Source: Ciona intestinalis
Lineage: Eukaryota; Chordata; Ascidiacea; Phlebobranchia; Cionidae
Length of the DNA stretch: 64,000 nucleotides
NCBI RefSeq assembly: GCF_000224145.3
Contig: NC_020170.2
Location: 996,932 to 1,060,931, forward strand
Direction of reading: 5' to 3'
Shown here: positions 24,713 to 36,000 of the stretch, in pieces
Layout of the letters: every line of letters starts with the position of its first letter
Numbering within the stretch: the first letter of the stretch is position 1
The notes under the pieces: model-generated
Told to the model about the DNA's origin: nothing
Seen by the model: the letters and a program-made list of their open reading frames with translations, nothing else
Database searches by the model: none
Position numbers and translations under genes: made by a program

Positions 24713-25803
24713 GCACTGTTGCAAACAAAACAGAACTGACTGTCGCCCGGTGTATGTGATGTCTTAGGACTTAGATATACACGGCCTTGTAAAGGAGGAA
24801 CTATGCAGAATCTCTTACTTCCTTATATAAAGGACCAATGCGCTCACTACAGCTCCGCCTCTATGCTCCACATTTTATGGTAAAATTAGAAAGCTTTTTT
24901 TCTAGTAGACCATTAAAGGGGTTAAATCTTTATGGCGCTTATGTTTCCAATCAATCCCGAAAATACCCGAAAAGTGTTATAGAATGCCGTTCATCTCGGA
25001 TCACGCGTCGCATTTACCGAAATATCCGAATACCTAAACCATTAGGGTGTATGATTTGATTTTTGATTATATTTTAGTTGAACTGGTTCAACTAGAATTT
25101 TTTGTATAATGCTCGATGTTTTACCGTTGTTGTTTTCTTGTCACTGCTTTCACCTGTTGTATTCATTTCCAGCATTAATTATTTGCCCGTTACATTGAGT
25201 CCTAACTGATTTGCGTAAATACGGATCTTCCATCCAGATGCAGATACAGCACTGGGGAGATAATATATATAGTGGCGTGGGGGAGACGGGACATCTTTAG
25301 CACATAATATACAAACATCCTGATCGTGTTTTAAAGAATGACCAATGTCTATGGGCGTCGTAAGGATACGGTTTTATAATTCTTTAAACTTTCTTTGTTT
25401 ACTACCAAGTTGGTTAAGAATAGGAATGAACGGGTGTCATATTTTCCCCACCTTACTATATTTAATTCGATTGATTTCCCAATTTTTATTTGTCTATATA
25501 TCTTGATTTTCACACGTGCTTCCAATGACATCTGTGTATGCAATAAAACATTTTAAATCTTCTGCCGCGTGGGCTATAATATATTTGTTGGTATGTATCA
25601 GAGTGCGTATATAAATTAGTTATTTTGTAATGTCAATGACTAAAGAGTGTCCAAAATTGTCACATTCTTGCAATCATCACTTTTTTATACTATGTCCATG
25701 TCATCGATGGACCGTAACGCCATGTGGTAAAAGGGAAAGTACCGAACTGATAGTTTTTCATATTTTTTATTCGAAACGTTTTATTCCAGTTCAAGTCTTT
25801 AAA
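24713..25803. other. SOWAH 3' flank and spacer before RRP15
   Basis: Contains MITE copy 12 and a possible SOWAH poly(A) signal AATAAA at 25542-25547. No other exon seen. Confidence 0.5.
25270..25458. repeat. MITE copy 12, SOWAH-RRP15 spacer
   Basis: Both terminal repeats present (GTGGCGTGGGGGAGACGGGA and TTTTCCCCACCTTACTATA). Confidence 0.82.
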
Positions 25804-27901
25804 ATGGGTGTTACAACGGAAATTGTAGATCATGACGACCAGAAAGACAAGAACGCAGGATGGGCCGACGCGATGGCCAAAGTTTTGGTGAAGCAAGGAC
25901 CAAAAGATGCAGAAACTGTGATCCTTCCAAAGAAAACGGATGTTGCCTCTGATGAAGAAGACGAAGAGGAAAATAAACTGGAAAGAAAACGGAAGGTTGG
26001 TAGATCACTTTATATAAATTTTAAGAATGTATAGTTTCTATTTTAAAAAGTATAATTTATATAAAGTAATCTGTTAACCGCTATAAACTAACACCCTCCA
26101 CCAGCCTATTCTGTAACTTACTGAAGAGTACTTTACTAATGCTAATACTAGGTTTAAGCATGAATGCTCTTGCCATTTTTTGTCTGTGTGTTATTGGGAA
26201 ACTAGTTTTCTGGTGTTGCAGTGCCTAACTTCTATGTTTCTATGTCTTTTACCGCTAGCCATATGACAATGACATATAGAAATATTTTTATTATAGGTTA
26301 CCCCAAAATTATAAGATTAAAATTGTATATTACTGATATTTTTTTTTGCGCATTTTCAAAGTTAATTTTCGACACAAACGCACAAGTTTTTTCCAAAATA
26401 AATTATACAGCGGGTATCAGGGAGATGTAAGGAACATTTTAAGACCAAAATTTTCACTCGTCACGAGCGGCAGTATTACCAGATGCACTTTCAACAGTGA
26501 GCTTATCATTATTGATTTGTTCATTTTATAAAAGTGCTAAATTAAACTTTAAGTCATATCCTGGATTTATTCAATTCAATGTTTATTTCCTCTACAACTT
26601 AAATACAAACCATGTGTGTGTGGTTGTGGTAATGCAAGCGAAAAGAATTAAAATTCAGGTTTAAGCTTAATGTGGCTTACAATTTTAGGGTGGGTGTTTA
26701 CATGATAGTGCAATGTATTTACCTACCCTAAAAACAAAGTATATATATATATTTTACTTTGGTAAATACCTTTATTTACCTAATAAAACAAGATAAAATT
26801 ACACTACTAAAATAAGGTACTATATAAATATTTGTATATATATATATATCAATATATGTACATTTAATTTTAGCTTGTTAAAATACCTTCAAAAGAATAT
26901 AAAATATTCTTGCAGATAAATAAAAAGAGAAAATGGGAAGGCATGAATTTTGTGAAACCAAATGTTCTTGAGAAAGATTATGAACGGAGTCTACAAAAAG
27001 TAGCAACAAGGTAAAAATGTTTTGTAAAATTTGGAAAGGATTTTTTTCATAATTGTTAAATTTTTGAATTATGAATGTATTACTATAAACGTACAATAAG
27101 TGGACACTGCATGTTGTGTAGTTACAGTATAAAAAGACACGGAGAGCTTCAATTCCCGCCTATATCTTAGATCCATTGGCAAAGGATAGGACCTCACTGA
27201 AGAACAAAATAATAGTAACCGTTATGCCTAAAACATACCTTAATCCAACAGCCGTTTGCACAGTGTTCAAAAGCTATCTATCTGCTACCACTTTTTAAGC
27301 CAATAATTTGCACAGGGGAGTAGTGCAACTGTTCAATGCTGTGAAGAAACATCAGAAACAAATGGAAGAGAAATTAAAATCGGTGACGACTGAAAGTAAA
27401 AAGGAGAAAGTAATACAAGATGTTGATAAAGGAAAGTTCCTTGATATGTTGAAAGGTGATATAGGTGCACCAGCAAACAAGGTAAATGTTTTTAAGCTTT
27501 TTTATGATTTTTATTAAAAAATTTCCAAGTTACCATTGCCCCCCTGCTGAATGACTGCCTACAATGGTAACGGTATTCGAACCAGGTGTTCTCTGGTTAT
27601 GAAGCAGGCACTTTAACCACTGTGCTTTGTGCTTCCCCCTCAGGTTTTTAAAATAGACCAATCTGTTTTAAAAAGGAGGGCGAAATTATTTCATAAACAA
27701 AAATTACTAATGTATTATTGTTCTGTATAGACTATCTCTACATGTTGTTTAATCCAAATTGTTGTTTAGTCTTTCAAAGATGATGAAGAGGACAAACCAT
27801 GTTGGAGTGTCCTCCGTGATGACTTTCTACTCGGAAACAATATGAAGGATTGGGATAAAGAGTCGGATGAGGAGGTGGGTGATGTGAATGAAGGGTCGTG
27901 A
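25804..27901 (+). CDS. RRP15: RRP15-like ribosomal RNA processing protein, 4 exons
   Basis: Nucleolar factor needed for pre-60S ribosomal subunit and pre-rRNA processing. Exons 25804-25995, 26916-27010, 27316-27481, 27770-27901 join in phase and give about 194 residues. The conserved N-terminal motif GWADAMAKVL is followed by an acidic stretch (DEEDEEENKLERKRK). The core reads [37 protein letters not shown], with TRG completed across the 27010/27316 junction. The C-terminal signature is CWSVLRDDFLLGNNMKDWDK, as in animal RRP15. The ATG at 25804 was chosen because family similarity begins just after it; an upstream in-frame extension to about 25630 looks non-conserved. A poly(A) signal AATAAA lies near 28171. 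Confidence 0.94.
26041..26915 (+). other. RRP15 intron 1
   Basis: AT-rich with TA runs near 26740-26752 and 26836-26850. No repeat copy or exon recognised. Confidence 0.5.
27540..27650 (-). repeat. tRNA-derived SINE relic, RRP15 intron 3
   Basis: On the minus strand it reads like a tRNA promoter region: AGTGGTTAAAGTGCCTGC (A-box-like) and GGTTCGAATACCG (B-box-like). No acceptor stem is seen, so it is a repeat and not a tRNA gene. Confidence 0.55.
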
Positions 27902-28239
27902 TGAGATGATGTTGATCTGATGAGACAAGAGATGCAGCTCCACGTCAAGGTTGCAAGGTGTTGAATCAACAGTTGATCAACAGCAGCATTATCAACAATA
28001 ACAGAACTTAATGATTGATATATTGATAAGATTAAAGTAGAAAAATATTCAAAATTTCCTGAGTGGTTATTTAAAAAATAACATTTTGACTTTAGTCGTT
28101 TGCGTTTTATTACACACAAATTAATTTTGTTAGGACTTTTTGTACGTTTGTGCAATGATTGGTTACGTTCAATAAAATATCAGTAAGAACAAATATTTTT
28201 ATTTCTTGTCTGTAACAAAGATACTTTGTCCAACGCATT

Positions 28240-28365
28240 GTTATAAATGAATGAATGAATGTAACTTGCTTTATCATCGCGGAATACGACACTTGTTATA
28301 ACACAGGTGGTCTGTTTCATACACTTCGTAACTGTTTACTCATCACTTTGTGGGTGATTATTATT
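28240..28365 (-). repeat. SINE tail fragment, inverted
   Basis: Carries GAATGTAACTTGCTTTATC and ends CACTTTGTGGGTGATTA, the inverse of the tail in the next element. The two face each other and could form a foldback. Confidence 0.65.
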
Positions 28366-28680
28366 ATGGGAGTACGGCGCTGTGGCAAGACGGCGCCGTG
28401 GTTAGTGGTTAGCGCGCCTCCTGTAACCCAGAGGTAATGAGTTCAAGGCTACCATTGTGGGCGTATATGTCCTTGGGCAAGACACTTAATGGCTATTGCT
28501 CCAAGTGGTCACTAATGGACTGTCCAAATTATCAGCTATACAAAAAAATTGAAAAAGTTCTAAAAAATAATCACCCACAAAGTAACATACATGGCAACTC
28601 GTAAGCTGGCGCGAGGTGTTAAACCCGTGTTATAACGACTGTCGTTTTCCAGCCACGCGAGGATAAAGTAAGTTACATTC
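28366..28680 (+). repeat. tRNA-derived SINE, near full length
   Basis: The head is tRNA-like: GCCGTGGTTAGTGGTTAGCG (A-box-like) then GTAATGAGTTCAAGGCT (B-box-like). The body has GTCCTTGGGCAAGACACTTA and the tail AAAGTAAGTTACATTC. A second copy on the other strand at 53730-54050 shares all three parts. Confidence 0.8.
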
Positions 28681-28684
28681 AAAA

Positions 28685-28815
28685 GGGGGGGGACCCAGAG
28701 GTAATGGGTCCAAGGCTCGTCGCTGCTGCCATTGTTGGAGTACGTGTTCTTTTGCCAGCACTTACCGTCAATTGCTCCAACCCAGTGGTCACTGTTTCTG
28801 GCAAACCCAGAATAC
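28685..28815 (+). repeat. SINE head/body fragment
   Basis: Repeats ACCCAGAGGTAATGGGTCCA and CAATTGCTCCAACCCAGTGG of the same family, directly after the previous copy. Confidence 0.65.
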
Positions 28816-29299
28816 TTTATACTAACATGGGGTAGCTTTTTTTAAATATGGTAAAACATTTTATACAGCTTAAATTGTCTCCTAAAATAAATTAAAGTTT
28901 TGGAAGAAAAATAGTAAGTCAATATGGCTTAAATCGTAGCTACAAAAGGCACATTTATTTCGTTTTAAAATTGTTATATAAAGTTTACATAGCAAAGAAA
29001 CTAGCAAAGCCAGTTAACTTCGGTATTTTACTTAATTTACAAGAAGTAACTTAAGCAAAATACAACTTTGCAATGCCCAGTTTGTGCCAAAAAAATATAA
29101 AACTTGTAGTCATTACCATTTTCTTAAATGCATTTGTACGATATAATACATTTGTACGATTTATCAATTGAAGATCTATAACAATGCAAATTATTATTGG
29201 CATGCCAATTCTTTATACAATAACAAACTGTATAGGTAGTATGTTTAAAACTACAGCAAGGGTAACGCTACATTAGTACAAATTCGCGGTGGCCTACCA

Positions 29300-29383
29300 A
29301 CCCAGAACCATTATATGTTTTAATATATGGAATATTGTCAATATACGCTTAAGTGTCCCATCATATCCCACCCTATAACTATT
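29300..29383. repeat. MITE remnant
   Basis: Only the right third remains: GTGTCCCATCATATCCCACC following ATATGGAATATTGTCAATA. Confidence 0.5.
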
Positions 29384-30062
29384 AATCCCTAATCCGCGGT
29401 ATTACTTCACGTTAGATCATCTGATTACTCATCAATCTACAACAAATCGCCCCTATATTCAGTAAATGACAGAGAGCACTTATGAAGGATACATGTGGCA
29501 TAGTTAGCGTACTTATAACTCAGTATGGCCCTTAATTAACTTTACATGGCCCTCGAAATCAAACGTAATGGTATTCAACAAAGACAAGAACTTTGCCGCC
29601 TTTTTGGCGGTCTTCATTTTTTATGGATGAATCACGAACATATAAAACACTTGAAATCATACAAAATGCATGGCACGTCTGAATTAAGTGGTTGAACGAC
29701 TTGTACATCGTAGATAAGTGTCCAGATTTCAGACGAGCAATAAAATTGAGGTCTATACATGTACGATACCTAGAATCGACCTTTTTACGTTTTTAGCCAT
29801 AAATTCAATGTTTTAAATTGGCGCAAAAGAAGGCAATTCAAAATCCACGTTCTTGTGAGTTATAAAACACTGCTGGAAATATAAAAAAAATGAAATTAAA
29901 ATCGGCGTTTACAAGGCAAAGTAGCTCGACTCTGAAGTATTCATACACCTTGAGCGTATGTATGTAGTAAAACTTTATATGCGACAAATAAAATAAAATC
30001 ACGGTTAAAATATTTTTAAAAATTTAAGCTTTTATGAAAAGTAAACGCCGAGGAACGCTGGT

Positions 30063-33000
30063 TTAAGAACAGTAGGAAGGCGATGAAAACTTTTCATGGG
30101 GGTCGTAACGTCGCGACTGGCGGTGGTAGGCGTGGTAGCGACGGTTGTGATTCCGCCGACAGCCAGGCTTATGTCGCTGCCTACTGTTCGCGCTCGTTTC
30201 AGTCACAGTTGATCTGCTGCAAAGCGAGGGTGGCGGAGGGTGTATGTTAAATTCATGGAAGCAATAACTGGACGAGTGATCGTCGTCGTCGTCTTTACTT
30301 GAAGTATCGAATGTCACTCGACCTGTTTTCGCTGGAACTGTTGTCCCAGGAGGAGGTGCGCGGCGAATCGCGCTTTGCCACGGAGTGTTTGTATCATCAC
30401 TGTCAGGTACCCGCTCCACCCTAGCTGTTGTTATTTGTTTATGGCAACATAAATGTTCGGTGCAGTCGTCCCTGGAGGTGATGACAGGGGCGACGTATTC
30501 TGCTGATGACGCAGACGGTACGTCATAAACACCTTGAACGACTGATTTGCTTGACTTGGTCACAGCCCCAGCAAATTTGACGAGGTCTTGACGTTTATTG
30601 ATGCAGAATCTGTCACATTAAGTTTCAATTTAAAAACTGTGTCTTAATTAGTATCGCATCTATAGCTACTAGATTTAGAAATAATTTATTAAAATAACAT
30701 ACAAGGCAAATCAATTTAAAAACATACTTTTTTATATAAATTTTAATTTAATGGTATTATTCACACCCATTAGATAAATACATTTCTCACAAGCGGCTCA
30801 TCAGAACCATGGCTCTTATGGAAATGTCGGTTTCGGTAAACAAAGATTAAATTAAGCCTCGACACCGATGACTAGCTCAGGTTATTGATTGCGTATTGAT
30901 TAGGCGTATACAAACACAATTTGAAACCTATATCATGTTTTGCCCAGAAGTGCCTCGTGATACGTGCGTAATCAGTTAGTTTCAGTATGTTTTGCAGCGC
31001 ACACCCCACGCACTATAATTTATCCAAGTACCTAACCACAAGAATAAATAAACCCTTAAACCGGCGTAGATGTTTTTGTTTATTCTCATATAAAATTTGG
31101 CACCACGCTGAGCCGTGTCAGCACCTTAAAATAGCGCATTGCGTTTTTTGACACGTACCCATGCAAACGTATAGTTGGATTAATATAACGAAACACGGAT
31201 GCCTGTGAATTATAAGACTCGGTCAAAGTTCGATTTCGTCGACGAAGTAAAATTTACAACTATGAAGTTTCTCCAGACCTACAGCGAGTTAACATACAAC
31301 GTATACATAGACAGATCTATAATGATACAACTACAGTATATAACTATTCAGTTTTTCTTTATTCAGGTAATTATTATTATAATAGGGTGGGGGAAGATGG
31401 GACACCTTTTCAGTCTATTTTTTTCGTCTCGTTTGGTAGTAAAAAAAGAATACTTAAAGATTTATATAACTGTATTCTCATGACTTTTATATACCGTTAT
31501 TAATTGTTTAAAACACGATCAGGATATTTTCCATTTTAAATCCTAAAGGTGTCCCGTCTCCCCTCGTCCTACTTTTACGTGGGGTAAAACACAATAGTAC
31601 ACGGTATACCACAATAGTAAATACGCGTGCAAGTTTAATACACATTTAAGTGGTGCTCCTGCATGCCTACAGTTTATTTTGCAAGATGTGATAACGTAAA
31701 TAGGTTTACACTTATTGGGGCAAATAATATTTTTAACGCAAGCTGCGCAGTGTATGCGGCGGGTTCATACACCTTGTGTCCGCTTACATTGTTTGCTTAT
31801 TTTACTGTCGGTTCATTTTGCACAGAACCTCGCACAAAGAATATATCTGGTTAACAAAAGAATAATTCTCGCGTTTTCGTTTACCAAACTAAACTTTTAC
31901 GATTGGTTACGACAAACAGATATAACGATTGCGACCACAGTGCGCTGAGAGATATAGTAGGGTGGGGGAAGATGGGACACCTTAAGAACTAAATATCCAA
32001 ACATCCTGATCGTTTTTTAAACAGTTAACAACGGTATATGGGAGTCGTTAGGATATAGTTTTTTAATTCTTTAAATGTTCTTTGTTTACTACCAAATAAG
32101 GCGGGAAATAGAACGAAAAGGTGTCCCATTTTCCCCGCCCTATACTATATAATGCGCGGTGAATGAGTGCGCTGCAGTCAGCAAGCGTGGAAACGAAGGT
32201 TACCGATTATTGCTGCAGCAACATTATTGCTTTTTACAGTGTAATCGATTGGATGCACATTTTTCACGCTATCACCACGCTATTATCCCGACCAGAACAA
32301 AAATAAACGAATCAGATATGAAAAAATTTAAAACATTTCTTTATTTTACATCTACATTTGGCGCCGCAAACGCATAAAAATGATAAAGTATTCAACTTAC
32401 GCTGTGACCACACACACGATGACAACACCTGCAGCTGCTGGTAATCCAATAATCAGCGCTAGTGGTATTGTGTTGAGCTTCGCTGTCGAGCGGATAGGAG
32501 GTTCGTCTTGCTTCTTAGCTCTTGCTGCAAAAGATTTGTTTAGAATTAGCAATTGCGCAAATGGATTTTTAAATAGCAAAAAGATAACGGTCATGTTTAC
32601 AATTTCGAAAGCGTTGATTTACACTCTAAGGTTAATGTGCAGCTCTTAGTTTACATGTATGACGTCATCAGATGGTCGTTATGACCACAAAAGGTTAATG
32701 ACGTCACGCAGGTGTTTACACAGAATCTTCGAGAAACCGCTGTAACTTTATCCGCAGTGTTTTGCTCGAGAAGCGAAAGGAATTCTGAATGGGCGGATGA
32801 AGACGTATTTCGACCGCTTAATATATAAACAATATTTTTAAACGGACAAGACGTTAACATAAAATATGGCTCCTAAAACGGTATTTATGGCCGTTATCGG
32901 CAAAATCGTATGAAGGTTGAATTGTTTATTGAAAATCAAGGGCATTTATCTCTGTTTTTTTGTTTGTTCGCAAACCAAATCGATCATTTTTCGAAGCGAT

Positions 33001-36000
33001 GTCTTGTTCTAGCGGGGAGGCTAAGAACGAAGTGCTTCGCCCAAGGGCAGGATATAGAAATCAGACATGGGATCTTTCGATAAGGGTTCTGACAGCGCTC
33101 TTAACTTGGGCATTAACGTCGGGATGCCGATTTAATAAGATTTTAGCGAAAATGAGTCGGCGACCCTCCGCTCATGCGGAATAAGCCGACGCTAAACGGT
33201 GACGCAAGAACCCAATCAAAGGGAAGGTAGACAACGTGTACCGGACGGTATTTCCGTACCTGGCAGAACGGACAGATATGCCCCCCTTAACCGGTAGCCC
33301 CTCGTATTAGCTGCGACGCAAAGGTATCTTCCGGCGTCATGCTCCGTTGCTCTCACGATGACGTGTTTGTTCAAATATGTTCTTTCTTCGGGCAGGTACA
33401 GAGTCTGCAAACAAAAGGATTAAATAAGTTTACGTACGCCACGAGCCAAAAGGTAAAATTTAAACATTAATTACCTCCTGCGTTGGCAAAATAACATACA
33501 AGTTCCCGTCAATACGCAAAGAATTATTTAAGAGACGTTCGCTGTACTGATATTGGGCAGATGGTTCAATCTGTTTCATCCATTTAACTGTGAGAACAAT
33601 ATTGCTACGAACTCTACATTGTAAAGATGTTTTTTCACCGACTCTGACCGTCGTATTAACTGGATGCGGTTTCACCAACACCGGATTCAACTGGAACAAA
33701 CCTGAAAAAAAAATATTTTAAATGACTTGTAAACAAATACGTGTTGATAAGTGATAAAGTCTTCCAATCCCACGGGTTATCCAGAGACCACCGTTTAACC
33801 AACTATGTGAACTATAAAACAAATAGTACGGGAAAGTAAACTTTAAAATACGCGCAGGTGCTAGCGGAGTCAAAAATACAGCAGGAAAATATATCCCAGG
33901 TTTCAAAAAATGGGTTAAGATTTCAAAAAACACTTGCAGACAAGAAAAGATGCATATTTTACAATATTTCTAAATATATCTTGACATTCGTAAGTTTTTA
34001 AACAGCCATGATCGTCATGATGTATTATGGATGACAACAATACAATTAACGTTCCAAAATGAACACAATTCATCACTTGGTCCGCTAGATTACCGTTTCA
34101 AATGTCAGATCGGTTTAGTTTGTTTTGTATACGCAATTAAGGGGGACGTTCCATTTGAACTCGGGCCGTGCTACGCTGGTGGTGCAAAAGCGGTTTCGTT
34201 AATTTCTAGCGAAATTGTGGCCTCGAAATGCGAAAATATCATAGGCGGTAACTTTCAACTGCTCCAAGACAAATGGCGAATTAAGATCGGCTTTCTACTG
34301 AGCAAACACGACCAAAATGTCGGGAAATGTTTGTGTTGTATGTATGCTTACCGAACTAACATTACACAAGGACGGACGACAAATCGACGACGGTTAATTT
34401 CTTGGCATGCTCGTATTTAGGCCGAGGTCGGACTAATGAATAATATTATGCTTTACACGGGATCACCATTATGACTTGAATATTAAACGGGGGAACAAAA
34501 TTTCCCTTTTTATCTTTGCACGTACCACAAAATCTAATATTAAGAACTTAAAAAAGACGAGTATAATAAGCACCGTGACAGTCGTTGATGTTAGCTGTTG
34601 GTAAAACACATCCGTATGTTGTTCTTATTATTATCATTGTTAGTATTGTAAAGTTATCCTAAAACATACAGAAAGCAGGAATGGGAAAAACCATGGAAAA
34701 AACAAACAATATACCTAGCTTCAGGAAAAACCTTAAAGGGGGCATACCAAAGAAAAATAAAAAATTGTATATGGATAGAAATGCTCTGTATATGGATAGA
34801 GAGATATGTGGTTTATTCATTTGTGTTTTTGCTGCTTTTACGCAAAGATAATAATACAGATAAGCAAATATCTTAGTTTTCTCTGTCTCTTTACCCGAGG
34901 GCTTTAAGTAAAACAACAAACACTTCGTTTATCACTGCCAATGGGGCTTAAAACTCTTATATATTAACTACGTCCACTTTATAAAGCAATGGTCAAACGG
35001 TTTGCCGTAGAGTAAAACGACAAACATAGCTGTAATGACCACTTAAAAAGTACAGCTTAAGTAGATGGGCGTGAAACGAACCCTTACCTTCCACCCGCAA
35101 CGAGTAATTAAAAGAGATGGCGCCAGCTTTGTTCCAGACCCGACAGGTGTAACGACCGCTGTCGGTCAATTTAAGTTGCCGGAGTGTCAGCGTCCACTGC
35201 TGTCTTCTAGGGTTACCGTCCGGTGAGCTGGTAAAGTTCCCATCCTTGAACCTACGGTGGGAAATTAAGTCACTTGGTTATGGACCATTTAAAACGTATG
35301 GTTAATTTTAAATTAGAGGAACGAGCAAAAAAGTAAATTACTTTTAATGTAGGACCACATGCTTTTAAAATACAAAGGATCTATATACAACAAATGTATG
35401 ATGTGACATTGTGGATATTTCAGTTGTTTATTTTGTTTGAATGACTACCGTCGGCATAACTTATGCAAACAAAAATCAAACATACGTCCCACGGAACTTT
35501 GTTCCTTCATACAAACATAGCATTCTGGTTATAATACAAACTTCGTGTTTGCCATAATAAAGTTTGGTTATCAATATTTTAAATTTGCTTTGAATGTTCT
35601 ATAAAAAAGTAAATTTATGACAACAATATTTGTTAGCTTTACACGGGAAGTTAATTCGCAAAAATGATATACACACAAAAGCGAAAACATCTTAAAGGGT
35701 TTCTAGCCATCGCTATAACTGCACCTAAATTTGCACATACATGTAAAAAATATTGCATGAAAAACTTACCATTGTATCTGTGGAGGGGGTTTCCCTTTCG
35801 CTTTGCAACTAAATCTGACGTCACGACCAATAGGTTTCGCGATATTGTAACGTCGCATTTTGATTGGTTCAGTAAAAATAGGCTTCTCTGTAAAGGAAAT
35901 GATGTTAAAATGTGGATTTTAAATCTTTAAAGGATTTTTTCCGATTAAAATAAGATGAAAAACACGGCTGCATCGGACGCCGAAATGTATAGTAGTGTAT

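Larger units (their letters stand above)
27902..30062. other. Convergent spacer between RRP15 and the FGFRL1-like gene
   Basis: Holds the RRP15 poly(A) signal, an inverted pair of SINE pieces (28240-28680), a further SINE fragment (28685-28815) and a MITE remnant (about 29300-29383). The remaining kilobase is AT-rich and featureless; it presumably includes the 3' UTR of the minus-strand receptor. Confidence 0.55.
30610..32400 (-). other. Last FGFRL1 intron
   Basis: Contains MITE copies 14 and 15; otherwise no exon is supported. Confidence 0.55.

Noticed and set aside
25630..25803. N-terminal extension of RRP15
   Set aside because: Open in frame but without family similarity; the conserved protein starts at 25804.
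28380..28460. tRNA gene
   Set aside because: A- and B-box-like parts exist, but no acceptor stem or anticodon loop folds; the same unit recurs elsewhere with a common tail, so it is a SINE.
34031..34420. 129-codon plus-strand open frame
   Set aside because: Antisense in an FGFRL1 intron, no splice partners, no recognised domain; may be chance.
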